Shown: positions 7,772 to 19,606, counted from the first letter of the stretch. The stretch: DNA of 64,000 nt from Thiodiazotropha sp040506775 (GCA_040506775.1 JBEVWC010000027.1:1-64000), one strand, 5' to 3'. Notes: generated from the letters alone by a model not told the origin. Program-made: numbers and translations.

Positions 7772-8437
7772 TCAGGATCGGTAGATTCGGGTGTATTGGG
7801 TTTCGTGACGGCTGCTGGCCAGCGCCTGGGCGAGACAACTGGCGCCGATTGCGTCGTCGTCCAGCGCCAGGCCGGTCTCCACCGCAGCCGGGATTGTTTC
7901 GATGAGTCCGGCCAGGGTTGCCTGCCCGGCGGTTTGTCCCAGGGGGATGATCTTTACTCCGGCCAGCACCATGTTCTCGAGCCAGCCCCAGACATAGCCC
8001 CGGGCGGCCTGTTGCAGGGGAATGCTCCAGTGTGCGGCGGCATGGGCGAAGCCCGCCAGTTGGCAGCCACGCAGGACCGGCATCAGAGCTTCGCTGACCG
8101 GCACTCCGAGGTGGGGTAGCAGACTTGCCAGGGCGCGGCCCCGGTTGCGTTCCTCGTCTCGCAGTTCACGGGTTTCCCGGTAGGCCAGGAGGGTGTCGCT
8201 CCAGAGGGCCAGGGCTGCATGATCGTCCGCTTGAGAGGCCTGGTAGAGACGCGCCAGCACCGGCACATCGAGACGGCTGATGCCGGTGGTCAGCAGGTCT
8301 GCGATCCAGTCGCGCAGAGACTCCCGATCCCTGATCCAGGCGCACTCCACCGCCCACTCCAGGCCCTGGGAGTAGGTGAAGGCGCCCACCGGCAGGGAGG
8401 GGCTGACCAGGTGCATTAGGCGCAGGTCGGTGTTCAT
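7772..8437 (-). CDS. ureF: Urease accessory protein UreF
   Basis: This 221-residue UreF acts as a bridge and GTPase-regulating factor in the UreD-UreF-UreG nickel-insertion complex. The start MNTDLRLMHLVSPSLPVGAF at 8437 is chosen because SPSLPVGAFTYSQGLE is the conserved N-terminal motif. The longer frame extending to 8512 only translates repeat DNA. The protein is mostly helical with the expected RDEERNRG region in the middle. It ends 13 bases before ureG. Upstream, a 335-base repeat-filled gap separates it from ureE, so translation is not coupled to ureE. Confidence 0.95.
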   Translation of the reverse strand: MNTDLRLMHLVSPSLPVGAFTYSQGLEWAVECAWIRDRESLRDWIADLLTTGISRLDVPVLARLYQASQADDHAALALWSDTLLAYRETRELRDEERNRGRALASLLPHLGVPVSEALMPVLRGCQLAGFAHAAAHWSIPLQQAARGYVWGWLENMVLAGVKIIPLGQTAGQATLAGLIETIPAAVETGLALDDDAIGASCLAQALASSRHETQYTRIYRS

Positions 8438-8772
8438 GGTCGCCCCTGCGGGTAAGGTGATGCTGGGGGGTGGTTGGCGAAGCGCCCCCCTCTCCCCCGG
8501 CCCCTCTCCCACGTGGGGAGAGGGGTGATGCAGCTGGATCCACTATGACTCGTTCCCACGCTCTGCGTGGGAATGCATACCCCACTTCGATTGTTTACGA
8601 GAGGGTTACTGCACCCTTGATATGCATTCCCACGCAGAGCGTGGGAACGAGAGAGATGTCCGGAGGGGAAGCTGTTGATGCCACACCACTCCCCTCTCCC
8701 CTCGTGGGAGAGGGGCCGGGGGAGAATGGGCGGCTCAGTGCTGCGAGCCCGATCCATCACTGGCGGCCCTGT
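8438..8772. repeat. Repeat-filled gap between ureE and ureF
   Basis: The gap holds a CTCTCCC/GGGAGAG hairpin (about 8490-8527), two oppositely oriented TTCCCACGC palindromes (8551-8576 and 8623-8650) and a second CTCTCCC-type hairpin (about 8691-8724). Such genes are usually adjacent in urease operons, so this looks like repeat insertion into an operon. No gene is visible. Confidence 0.8.
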
Positions 8773-9264
8773 TCAGTGGTGGTGGCGGTGATGATCATGA
8801 CCCGGTCCGTGCTTGTGGGCATGGGCATGTCCTTTCTCGGCACTGCCGCCGTAGGCCCCCGGTTCGGGTTCGAAGGGCGCTCGCACCACTTCCACCTCCA
8901 GACCCAGTCCCGCCAGCATCTCGTCCAGCACGTGATCGTGCAGGTAACTGACCCGGCCCGGCTCGATCTGCAAGAGGACATGCCGGTTGCCCAGGTGGTA
9001 ACAGGCCCGCGCCATCAGCAGCGGATCGTCGCAGACGACCCGGGAGAGGGTTTCGTCGGCGGCCTTGATGCGCACCCGCAGTCCCTGCTCGGAGCGCAGC
9101 AGATCGCCCGCCTGCAGGGTGGTGCCCCGGGCCAGGAACAGGCCCGCATCCTCTCCGCTGTCCAGGCTCACCCGCAGGCGGCACTTGATGCGTTGATCAA
9201 GGGTCAGGGTGAGGGTCGCGTCCTCCTCCCCATGGTCGTGAATCTTCTCGGTCAATCGGATCAT
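8773..9264 (-). CDS. ureE: Urease accessory metallochaperone UreE
   Basis: This 163-residue nickel-binding chaperone passes Ni(II) to UreG. The ATG at 9264 (MIRLTEKIHDHG) is preferred over a GTG three codons upstream. It has the N-terminal peptide-binding domain, the C-terminal metal-binding domain with ACYHLGNRHVLLQI and YLHDHVLDEML, and a His-rich tail (HAHAHKHGPGHDHHRHHH) that binds extra nickel in His-tailed UreE proteins. It starts about 11 bases after the ureC stop, consistent with cotranscription. The His tail means it can act as a nickel store; that is a family-level inference. Confidence 0.95.
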   Translation of the reverse strand: MIRLTEKIHDHGEEDATLTLTLDQRIKCRLRVSLDSGEDAGLFLARGTTLQAGDLLRSEQGLRVRIKAADETLSRVVCDDPLLMARACYHLGNRHVLLQIEPGRVSYLHDHVLDEMLAGLGLEVEVVRAPFEPEPGAYGGSAEKGHAHAHKHGPGHDHHRHHH

Positions 9265-9274
9265 GTTCGTCACT

Positions 9275-10977
<1,703 letters not shown>

Positions 10978-10978
<1 letters not shown>

Positions 10979-11613
10979 CAGTCCAGTCCTCCCATCACCA
11001 TCCCATTGAAGCCGTAGACCTTGCGATCCCCCGCGTAGGCCACCAGGGTCACCTCCCGGGTCTGGCCCGGCTCAAAGCGTACCGCGGTACCCGCCGCGAT
11101 ATCCAGCCGGTAACCACGCGCCTTTTCCCGGTCGAATTCGAGGGCCGGGTTGGTCTCGGCGAAATGGTAGTGGGAACCCACCTGGATCGGCCGGTCGCCG
11201 GTGTTCGCCACGCTCAGGGTGATCCGCTCCCGGCCCGCGTTGAGTTCCCGCTCGCCCTCCGGGGTGAACAGTTCACCGGGCACCAGGGATGCCTGGGGCG
11301 TGTCCCCCTCGGGCAGGATCGGGTCGTGTACGGTCACCAGCTTGGTGCCATCCGGAAAGGTGGCCTCCACCTGGACCTCGTGGATCATCTCGGCCACCCC
11401 TTCCATCACATCATTGGCATTCAGCAGGGTGCGCCCGAACTCCATCAGTTCGGCCACCTGCTGACCCTCCCGGGCGCCCTCCAGAATGGCGGCGCTGATA
11501 TAGGCCATGGCCTCGGGATAGTTGAGTTTCAAACCCTTGGCCTTACGTCGCTCGGCCAGCAGCGCGGCTGTGAAAAGCAGCAGCTTGTCTTTCTCTCTCG
11601 GGGTGAGTTCCAT
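10978..11613 (-). CDS. ureAB: Fused urease gamma/beta subunit
   Basis: One 211-residue frame contains both small urease subunits. Residues 1-100 are the gamma subunit (MELTPREKDKLLLFTAALLA, LNYPEAMAYISAAILEGAR). Residues from about 108 are the beta subunit (VPGELFTPEGE, NTGDRPIQVGSHYHFAE, AAGTAVRFEPG). In most proteobacteria these are separate ureA and ureB genes; fusions are known, as in Helicobacter. The junction is a short Pro/Gly-containing linker and no internal stop or start is needed. A good Shine-Dalgarno (GGAGAG) precedes the ATG. The fused chain forms the non-catalytic shell around UreC. Confidence 0.95.
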
Positions 11614-11631
11614 GGGTCTCTCCAGATCGGG

Positions 11632-12513
11632 TCAGGTATTCCAGATACGCGGCGCACAGGGGGAACGGCCGATCACCATCGGCCTGAGTCGCTGCCACAA
11701 CGCCACAAAACAGTTTCTCGCACGCTCGGTGGAATCACCCAGGTAGCGGGCCAGCAGCAGGCCATCCACCCAGGTGAGCGCCAGTTGCTGAGTAATAAGT
11801 TCGTTACCCGGGTCCTCGCGCAGCACCTCCAGCGCCTGGGCATCCTCCAGGGTCGCGACCAGGGTGCCGATCACCGGCTGGCCGCGCAGCCCGGCGGGGC
11901 CGTCCAGGGTCTCCGCGCCTTCCAGTTCGAGGCGCTCCAGCAGCAGTGGCCGGCCCTCGCGGTAGAGGCTGAAACGGAACCGGGCCTGGCCCGGATCGAA
12001 ACGTTCCTTGAGCACCGCACGGCCAAGGCAGTTGATCTCCCAGCCGATGAAATTCGCCGTCCCCTCGAGCATCACCCGGGTGTGAATCTCCGCCCGTGCG
12101 CCCGGGAAGAGGATGTTCTCCTGGGGCAGCCATTCCAGGGTTGCGTCCCGCAGTTGCAGTTCCTGAGTCAGGCTCGCGAGCGGTCCTGCGGAACGGTAAA
12201 ACTTGGTGGCCCCCGGGGTGGTGACCAGGGCCTGGGCGCCAGGTTCCACCCGGGTCACTACATTCAGTTCATCCCCACCCGCGACGCCCCCCGGGGGATG
12301 CAGCAGGTAGACATGGCACAGATCCCCTTCCGGATAGAATGCGCGCTGCACCGACAGGGGTCCCCGATGGTGCCGTTCGGCCAGCACGGTGCGCGCCGGG
12401 GTTTTTCTGAAACCGAGTTTCAGGCTGGCCTGCCAACCCGGTTGAGTTTTGAGTTCTGAGTTTTGAGTTTTGAGTTGTCGCTGCTCGCTGACAACTGTCT
12501 CTGGGTAGCTCAT
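11632..12513 (-). CDS. ureD: Urease accessory protein UreD
   Basis: This 293-residue scaffold binds apo-urease and recruits UreF and UreG for nickel insertion. Conserved motifs are ERHHRGPLSVQRAFYPEG, VYLLHPPGGVAGGDEL, TTPGATKFYRS and WLPQENILFPGA. The ATG at 12513 (MSYPETVV) is the only plausible start. The first 26 or so residues, including QLKTQNSELKTQ, are encoded by an (ACTCAAAA)n-type dispersed repeat (12442-12477), so the family domain really begins around PGWQASLKLGF. It is the first gene of the urease cluster, 18 bases ahead of ureAB. The extra N-terminus is odd but need not inactivate the protein. Confidence 0.93.
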   Translation of the reverse strand: MSYPETVVSEQRQLKTQNSELKTQPGWQASLKLGFRKTPARTVLAERHHRGPLSVQRAFYPEGDLCHVYLLHPPGGVAGGDELNVVTRVEPGAQALVTTPGATKFYRSAGPLASLTQELQLRDATLEWLPQENILFPGARAEIHTRVMLEGTANFIGWEINCLGRAVLKERFDPGQARFRFSLYREGRPLLLERLELEGAETLDGPAGLRGQPVIGTLVATLEDAQALEVLREDPGNELITQQLALTWVDGLLLARYLGDSTERARNCFVALWQRLRPMVIGRSPCAPRIWNT

Positions 12514-13460
12514 CACTCTGTCTTGCTCATTGCTGACCTCGTTCCCACGCTCTGCGTGGGAATGCGTACTTGACCTCGTTCCCACGCTCTGCGTGGGAAT
12601 GCGTACTCAGCCCTATTTGTGTTCATCACTATTGTCTGCTCCGATTGACCGGGGTATGCGTTCCCACGCAGAGCGTGGGAACGAGGGAAGCGAGGCGCGA
12701 TCGTGAAGTCTTGGTTTTGAGTTCGCTTCACTCACGTTATTTACTCTCCCCTCTCCCTGGCCCTCTCCCGCAAGGGGAGAGATGACGCTTTGTTCAAACG
12801 CATCGAGTATCCCGGGTCTGTTCGCAGTAACAAGCGGTCCGTTTATCATCTGCCCTGATCCGTGAATCCCTTCTCCCTCGCGGGAGAGAGGGACACCTCG
12901 TCTCGTAGGTCGGGTTAGCGCAGCGTAACCCGACATGCTCGGGGATCTCGCCACTGCCCGTCGGGTTACGCTGCGCTAACCCGACCTACCCGCTCATTGC
13001 AGGCCTCGTCGACCTCGTTCCCACGCTCTGCGTGGGAATGCGTACTCAGCCCTATTTGTACTCATGACTATTGTCTGCTCCGATTGACCGGGGTATGCGT
13101 TCCCACGCAGAGCGTGGGAACGAGGGAAGCGAAGCACGATCGTGAAGTCTTGGTTTTGAGTTCGCTTCACTCACGTTATTTTGCTTTCCCCTCTCCCTGG
13201 CCCTCTCCCGCAAGGGGAGAGGGGATGCTTCGTTCAAACGCATCTTATAGGACTGGTCTGTTCGCAGTAGCAAGCGGTCCGTTTATCATCTGCCCTGATC
13301 CGTGAATCCCTTCTCCTCTCGCGGGAGAGAGGGACACCTCGTCTCGTAGGTCGGGTTAGCGCAGCGTAACCCGACATGCTCGGGGATCTCGCCACTGCCC
13401 GTCGGGTTACGCTGCGCTAACCCGACCTACCCGTTACCCGTATCGTTCGGATCTTTTGCC
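12514..13460. repeat. Tandemly duplicated block of palindromic repeats
   Basis: There is no gene. A unit of about 421 bases (12572-12992) is repeated almost identically at 13011-13433 (423 bases). Each unit contains, in order, two oppositely oriented TTCCCACGC palindromes, a TGAGTTCGCTTCACTCACG element, CTCTCCC-type hairpins, and a GTAGGTCGGGTTAGC inverted repeat (12905-12990 and 13346-13430). An extra single TTCCCACGC copy (12541-12566) precedes the first unit. Small open frames here translate the repeats and are not genes. The block separates ureD from the urt cluster. Confidence 0.88.
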
Positions 13461-13670
13461 TTAACTACGTCGCTCGGTTCGTCTTTCGATGCGCGAGGTC
13501 TTCAACCTGCGAAAGTAACGCACCCCGAAATAGACCGGCAGGGCCAGAGCCATAAACAGGATCGCATGTTCAAACAGGTGCTGTGCCCCGTTTTCGGGTC
13601 CCACATGGGCCCAGGCCGGCGATACGCTCAGGGCGAGGGACAGGGCTATTAATTTTGTGATTTGTCTCAT
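13461..13670 (-). CDS. Small exported or membrane protein, unknown
   Basis: This 69-residue protein starts with the ATG at 13670. Residues 1-21 (MRQITKLIALSLALSVSPAWA) form a convincing signal peptide with an Ala-x-Ala cleavage site. The mature part begins HVGPENGAQHLFEH, contains one hydrophobic helix (AILFMALALPVYFGVRYF) and ends in a basic Arg-rich tail. The His residues just after the cleavage site could bind metal, and the position between urease and urea-transport genes recalls HupE/UreJ nickel permeases, but it is far too short and lacks their motifs. It follows urtE closely (11 bases), so it is probably cotranscribed with the transporter. I do not recognise the family. Confidence 0.65.
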   Translation of the reverse strand: MRQITKLIALSLALSVSPAWAHVGPENGAQHLFEHAILFMALALPVYFGVRYFRRLKTSRIERRTERRS

Positions 13671-13681
13671 CGTCAATCTCG

Positions 13682-14377
13682 CTACACAGTCAGGTATTGT
13701 CGAATCAGTTCGTCGTTGAGTTCACCCATCTCGCCCCGCGCCACATGGCGTCCCCGGTCGAGGATGCAGAAGCGGTCCGCCACCTTGCGGGCGAAAGGCA
13801 GTTTCTGTTCCACCAGCAGCACGGTGAGACCGATCTCCTTGTTGAGACGGCGAATGATCTCACCGATCTCCTGCACGATATTGGGCTGAATGCCCTCCGT
13901 GGGTTCGTCCAGGATCAGCAGCTTGGGATCGATCACCAGGGCGCGGCCGATGGCCAGCTGCTGTTGCTGCCCACCCGAGAGATCGCCACCCCGGCGACCC
14001 AGCATCTCCTTGAGCACGGGAAACAGCTCGAAGATGAACCCGGGTATCTCCTTGCGCTTATCCTGACGCACCGGCAGGCCGATGAGCAAGTTTTCCTCCA
14101 CCGTGAGCATGGGGAAGATCTGCCGTCCCTGGGGCACGTAGCCGATACCCAGGGGGGCGCGATGTTCGGCAATCCGGCGGTTCAGGTTTTCTCCCTGAAA
14201 CAGCATCTCACCGGAACGTACCGGCAACAAACCCATGATACATTGCAGCAGCGTGGTCTTACCCACCCCGTTGCGTCCCATCAGACAGGTGCACTGCCCT
14301 TCCGGGACTTCGAGATCGAGATCCCAGAGGGTGTGGGACTCACCGTAAAACTGGTTGATGGCATTGACTGTGAGCAT
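13682..14377 (-). CDS. urtE: Urea ABC transporter ATPase UrtE
   Basis: This 231-residue ABC ATPase of the branched-chain amino acid (LivF) group has Walker A GRNGVGKTT, a Q-loop region VPQGRQIFPML, signature LSGGQQQQLAIGRAL and Walker B LLILDEPTEGIQP. The GVGKTTLLQCIMGLLP context and DEPTEGIQPNIV are characteristic of UrtE rather than generic LivF. It pairs with UrtD to power high-affinity urea uptake. It lies last in the urtABCDE order, 21 bases after urtD. Proximity to urease supports the urea substrate. Confidence 0.95.
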   Translation of the reverse strand: MLTVNAINQFYGESHTLWDLDLEVPEGQCTCLMGRNGVGKTTLLQCIMGLLPVRSGEMLFQGENLNRRIAEHRAPLGIGYVPQGRQIFPMLTVEENLLIGLPVRQDKRKEIPGFIFELFPVLKEMLGRRGGDLSGGQQQQLAIGRALVIDPKLLILDEPTEGIQPNIVQEIGEIIRRLNKEIGLTVLLVEQKLPFARKVADRFCILDRGRHVARGEMGELNDELIRQYLTV

Positions 14378-14398
14378 TTCTAAGCCTTCTGTTGCAAC

Positions 14399-15228
<830 letters not shown>

Positions 15229-15229
<1 letters not shown>

Positions 15230-16308
15230 CAGCCTTCTCCCTTACTGCGTTTCAGAAGCCCCACCACACCCCGGGGCAGGAACACGGTGACCAGCACGAA
15301 CATCGCACCCAGGGCGAACAGCCAGACCTCCGGCAGAGCGGCGGTCAGGTAACTCTTGCCGTAGTTGACCATGAACGCGCCGAGCGCCGCGCCGTAGAGC
15401 GTGGCGCGTCCCCCCACCGCCACCCAGATGACGATCTCGATGGAGTTCAGGGGCGCAAACTCGCCGGGATTGATGATCCCGACCTGGGGCACGTAGAGCG
15501 CTCCGGCAATTCCCGCGAGCACCGCCGAGAAGGTGAACACCGCGAGCTTGACCCGCTCCACCCGGTAACCGACGAAGCGGGTGCGGTTCTCCGCATCGCG
15601 GATCGCCACCGCCACCCGGCCGAGGCGTGAACTGACAATCGCCCGGCAGGCCAGGTAGCCCAGAGCGAGAAACAGGGCGGTGGCGATGAACAGGGCCACC
15701 CGGGTGGTATCGTCCTGCAGGTTGAAGCCGAGGATGTCCTTGAAGTCTGTGAGTCCGTTGTTGCCGCCGAAACCCATCTCGTTACGGAAGAAGGCGAGCA
15801 TCAGGGCATAGGTCAGGGCCTGGGTGATGATCGAGAGGTAGACTCCGGTCACCCGGGAACGGAACGCCAGCCAGCCGAACACGAAGGCCAGCAGGCCCGG
15901 CACCAGCAGCACCATCAGCATCGCAAACCAGAACATGTCGAAGCCATACCAGAACCAGGGCAGGCTGTCCCAGTTGAGGAACACCATGAAGTCGGGCAGT
16001 TCCGGATTACCGTACACGCCCCGCTCGCCGATCTGGCGCATCAGGTACATGCCCATGGCGTACCCACCCAGGGCGAAGAAGGCCCCGTGACCCAGACTGA
16101 GTATGCCCAGGTAGCCCCAGGCCAGATCCACCGCCATCGCCAACAGGGCGTAGGCGAGATACTTGCCCAGCAGGGTCACCGTATAGGTGGAGACATGCAG
16201 CGCATTGCCCTCGGGCACCCCAAGATTCAGGATGGGCACGATGATGGTCAGCGCCACCAGCAGGCCGAGGAAAACCAATCCACCACGATCGCTTGTTAAC
16301 CACTTCAT
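15229..16308 (-). CDS. urtC: Urea ABC transporter permease UrtC
   Basis: This 359-residue LivM-type permease has about ten hydrophobic segments and the conserved GYLGILSLGHGAFFALGGYA motif near residue 75. The EAA-like loop is AIRDAENRTRFVGYRVERVK. The ATG at 16308 (MKWLTSDRGG) is preferred over an upstream in-frame start that would add an unconserved basic segment overlapping the region after urtB. It forms the inner-membrane channel with UrtB. It starts 13 bases after urtB and overlaps urtD by one base. Confidence 0.94.
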
Positions 16309-16321
16309 AATCGTAGAATCC

Positions 16322-17932
16322 TCAGCCTTCCGCCGCGCGGCCTTTCTGCGGGAACAGTCCCCGGGGCCATTTTTGAACAAAGAGTATGATGAAGATCAGC
16401 ACCAGGATCTTGGCCAGCACCGCCCCGGCCCAGGGTTCGAGAAACTTGTTCACCACGCCCAGGGACATGCCGCTGACCAGGGTGCCCCAGAGGTTACCCA
16501 CCCCGCCAAACACCACCACCATGAAACTGTCGATGATGTAGGCCTGGCCCAGGTTGGGTCCCACGTTGGTGAGCTGACTCAGGGCCACCCCGGCGACCCC
16601 TGCGATTCCGGAGCCGAGACCGAAGGTCATTGCATCGACCCACTCGGAGCGCACCCCCATGGCGCGGGCCATCTGCCGGTTCTGGGAGACCGCCCGTACC
16701 TGCAGACCCAGGGTGGTCTTCTTCAGAATCAGGTAGAGGACCGCGAACACCAGCAGGGAGAAGAGGATGATGTAGAGCCGGTTGTAGGTGAGGGACAGGG
16801 CGCTGTTGATCTCCAGCACACCACTCATCCAGGAAGGTGTCTCAACGCTGCGGTTGAGCGGCGAGAAGATGGAACGCACCGCCTGCTGCAGGATCAGGCT
16901 GATACCGAAGGTGGCCAGCAGGGTTTCCAGGGGACGGCCGTAGAGAAAACGGATCACTCCCCGCTCGATGGCAATCCCCACCAGGGCGGAGACCACGAAG
17001 GCGGCCGGGATGGCGATCAGCACCGAGGCGCCGATGTAATTCGGCATCAACTGCTGGATAACATAGGTGGTGTAGGCGCCGATCATGATCAGCTCGCCAT
17101 GGGCCATGTTGATGACCCCCATGACCCCGAAGGTGATGGCCAGGCCGATCGCCGCCAACACCAGCACCGAGCCGAGACTCAGGCCGAAGAACAGGTTCTC
17201 GATAAAACTGTAGAAGTCCCGCTTCGCCTGAATGCTTTTCAGAGTCTGCTCGATGGTCTTGGCGAATTCCGGGTCTTTGGTGTCCTGCAGCAGGCGTTGC
17301 AGCCCGTTACGCACTGCCGGGTGCAGGTTGCCGTCGAGCACCTCCACCGAGTCGATGCGTACCGCCTTGTCGTCGGAACTCAATCCGGCCAGGGCGATGA
17401 CGATCTGCATCGCCTCGCGGACCCCGGCATCGGGCTCCTGATCGACCAGGGGTTTGAGCATCTCCGCATGCGCCTGCTCCGGCCGGTCGAGCATCTGCTC
17501 CACCGCGGTGAGGCGTTTCGCGGGATCGGGATTGCGGATATCCAGGACCGCCAGGGCGGCCCGGATCTGTACCCGCATCCGGTTGTTCAGAGTGATTTTC
17601 TTGAGCGCGCTTTTCTTCAGGCTGCCCAGGGATTCCCCGGTTTTGCCGTCGCTCATATCGTCCCCATCCGTGGCGCTGAGTACCACGCTGCCGTCTTTCT
17701 TAAGCAGGAAAAGCCGGTTGTTGAGCAGTGCATCGAGCCAGGCCCGGGCCTGCTCGTCGCCCTGCTCCGCAAGCAGATCCACTGCCTTGTACTTGTCGTT
17801 GAAGCTTCTGGAACCCAGCCATTCAGTGGCCTGATCCAGGTTGTTCAGCGGTTCCGCCGTGACCATGACGGGCAGTAGCCACAGCATCAGCAGCAGGCTC
17901 AGAGTTCGGGTAGTACAGGTGTGCTTCAACAT
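16322..17932 (-). CDS. urtB: Urea ABC transporter permease UrtB with periplasmic N-domain
   Basis: This 536-residue protein starts at the ATG at 17932 (MLKHTCTTRTLSLLLML). It has a signal peptide (to about 25), an Ala/Leu-rich helical-repeat periplasmic domain (about 26-225) and a LivH-type permease with ITFGVMGVINMAHGELIMIGA and GLQVRAVSQNRQMARAMGVR. The long extracytoplasmic N-domain distinguishes UrtB from LivH. Together with UrtC it forms the urea channel. A 254-base repeat-bearing gap separates it from urtA, so the binding-protein mRNA may be processed or attenuated there. Confidence 0.95.
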   Translation of the reverse strand: MLKHTCTTRTLSLLLMLWLLPVMVTAEPLNNLDQATEWLGSRSFNDKYKAVDLLAEQGDEQARAWLDALLNNRLFLLKKDGSVVLSATDGDDMSDGKTGESLGSLKKSALKKITLNNRMRVQIRAALAVLDIRNPDPAKRLTAVEQMLDRPEQAHAEMLKPLVDQEPDAGVREAMQIVIALAGLSSDDKAVRIDSVEVLDGNLHPAVRNGLQRLLQDTKDPEFAKTIEQTLKSIQAKRDFYSFIENLFFGLSLGSVLVLAAIGLAITFGVMGVINMAHGELIMIGAYTTYVIQQLMPNYIGASVLIAIPAAFVVSALVGIAIERGVIRFLYGRPLETLLATFGISLILQQAVRSIFSPLNRSVETPSWMSGVLEINSALSLTYNRLYIILFSLLVFAVLYLILKKTTLGLQVRAVSQNRQMARAMGVRSEWVDAMTFGLGSGIAGVAGVALSQLTNVGPNLGQAYIIDSFMVVVFGGVGNLWGTLVSGMSLGVVNKFLEPWAGAVLAKILVLIFIILFVQKWPRGLFPQKGRAAEG

Positions 17933-18186
17933 CGGGATCAACTCGGTTATCTCGTTTCCTCATTCCCACGCTCCGGGTGGGAATGCCTACCCATGCCGCT
18001 GGGTGCTTACCCGGCTGTGGGATCTCGCCCAACCCCTGGTCTGCGTCCCCACGCGGAGCGTGGGAACGAGAGAAGAGGTAGCCCGGGTGAAGCGCAGCGG
18101 AACCCGGGTTGTAGCGATACATCACGATTGTCCCGGGTTCCGCTGCGCTTCACCCGGGCTACGATGGTCTACGAAGTGAGATCAAC
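17933..18186. repeat. Repeat pair and perfect long hairpin between urtA and urtB
   Basis: The gap has two oppositely oriented TTCCCACGC-type palindromes (17960-17987 and 18042-18070). It also has an inverted repeat with perfect 31-base arms (18078-18108, starting GTAGCCCGGGTGAAGCG, and 18132-18162) around a 23-base loop. In the urt transcript this hairpin would lie between the abundant binding protein and the permease genes, a suitable place to stabilise urtA mRNA. That function is inference; the same repeat occurs at 61190. Confidence 0.85.
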
Positions 18187-19482
18187 TCATTCGTAGTTCT
18201 GACCCGAGCACTTGCCGGTCTTGACGTTGTAGTTACCGCAGGAGAGCGGTGCACGCCAGTCGGAGATGATGTCCTTGGAACCGGGCAGGAAGTCGGACCA
18301 GGCATCACCCGCGACCAGACCGGAAGTCTCCCAGACCACTGCGAACTGACCGTCTTCCTGGATCTCGCCGATCAGCACCGGTTTGGTGATGTGATGGTTG
18401 GGCATCATGGCGGAGTAGCCGCCGCTGAGGTTCGGTACGGCCACGCCGATGATTGCGTCTTTGACCGCATCCGGATCGGTGCTGCCGGCCTTCTCAACGG
18501 CTTTCACCCACATGTTGAAACCGATGTAGTGGGCTTCCATGGGATCGTTGGTCACCCGTTTGTCGTCCTTGATGAACTTGTGCCAGCTGTCGATGAATTC
18601 GGAGTTGGACTCGTTGTCCACGCTCATGAAGTAGTTCCAGGCAGCCAGGTGACCGACCAGGGGTTTGGTGTCGATACCGGAGAGTTCCTCTTCACCCACG
18701 GAGAAGGCCACCACCGGGATGTCCTCGGCGGAGATACCCTGGTTACCCAGTTCCTTGTAGAAAGGCACGTTGGCATCGCCGTTGATGGTGGAGACTACAG
18801 CGGTCTTCTTGCCGGCGGAGCCGAACTTCTTGATATCGGAAACGATCGACTGCCAGTCGGAGTGACCAAAGGGGGTGTAGTTGATCATGATGTCCTTGTC
18901 GGACACGCCCTTGGCCTTCAGGTAGGCTTCGAGGATCTTGTTGGTGGTGCGGGGATAGACATAGTCGGTGCCCGCCAGCACCCAGCGCTTAACGCCTACA
19001 TCGTTCATCAGGTAGTCCACTGCGGGGATCGCCTGCTGGTTCGGTGCGGCACCGGTGTAGAAGACGTTTGCCGAGGACTCTTCCGCTTCATACTGAACCG
19101 GATAGAAGAGCAGACCGTTGAGTTCCTCGACCACCGGCAGCACCGATTTACGGGACACCGAGGTCCAGTTACCGAAGATCGCCGCCACCTTGTGCTTGCT
19201 CAGCAGCTCACGGGCCTTTTCCGCAAACAGGGGCCAGTCGGAAGCGGGGTCCACCACCACTGCTTCGAGTTTCTTGCCCAGCACGCCGCCCTTGGCGTTC
19301 TGTTCCTCGATCAGCATCAGCATGGTGTCCTTCAGAGTGGTCTCACTGATGGCCATGGTGCCGGACAGGGAGTGCAGGATGCCCACCTTGATGGTATCCG
19401 CCGCCTGCAGGGCGCTCGCCCCCAGGGTCGCGGCCGCCAGGGCGGTAGGGAGAAGGATCTTCTTGAACAGGTTTTTTTTCAT
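18187..19482 (-). CDS. urtA: Urea ABC transporter substrate-binding protein UrtA
   Basis: This 431-residue periplasmic binding protein of the amide/urea family (FmdD/UrtA) starts at the ATG at 19482. Residues 1-26 (MKKNLFKKILLPTALAAATL and on to ALQA) form a signal peptide; the mature chain begins ADTIKVGILHSLSGTMAISE. LFYPVQYEAEESSANVFYTG and PNQQAIPAVDYL are hallmark UrtA segments. It captures urea for UrtBCDE. The upstream in-frame extension to 19611 is not conserved and lies in the regulatory region. It is divergent from the NCS1-kinase gene at 19854, and the 370-base spacer carries a perfect palindrome. Confidence 0.96.
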   Translation of the reverse strand: MKKNLFKKILLPTALAAATLGASALQAADTIKVGILHSLSGTMAISETTLKDTMLMLIEEQNAKGGVLGKKLEAVVVDPASDWPLFAEKARELLSKHKVAAIFGNWTSVSRKSVLPVVEELNGLLFYPVQYEAEESSANVFYTGAAPNQQAIPAVDYLMNDVGVKRWVLAGTDYVYPRTTNKILEAYLKAKGVSDKDIMINYTPFGHSDWQSIVSDIKKFGSAGKKTAVVSTINGDANVPFYKELGNQGISAEDIPVVAFSVGEEELSGIDTKPLVGHLAAWNYFMSVDNESNSEFIDSWHKFIKDDKRVTNDPMEAHYIGFNMWVKAVEKAGSTDPDAVKDAIIGVAVPNLSGGYSAMMPNHHITKPVLIGEIQEDGQFAVVWETSGLVAGDAWSDFLPGSKDIISDWRAPLSCGNYNVKTGKCSGQNYE

Positions 19483-19606
19483 CAGGAATGCTCCAGGGTA
19501 GTAAATCGAACGGTTACGCCCCGGCGGTATGCCGAAGCCGTGACGATTCTCGTAGGCTGATGTTGCCCGGTCCCGGTTTGCGCCACTATTCGGAGAAGCA
19601 CCCCCC

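Noticed and set aside
12570..13305. Small open frames encoding SFPRSAWEC / PTQSVGTRE peptides
   Set aside because: They are translations of the TTCCCACGC palindrome on either strand and recur wherever the repeat lies, without ribosome sites.
12541..13433. Regularly recurring TTCCCACGC repeats as a CRISPR array
   Set aside because: Repeats are palindromic, alternate in orientation, have irregular spacers made of other repeats, and no cas genes are near.
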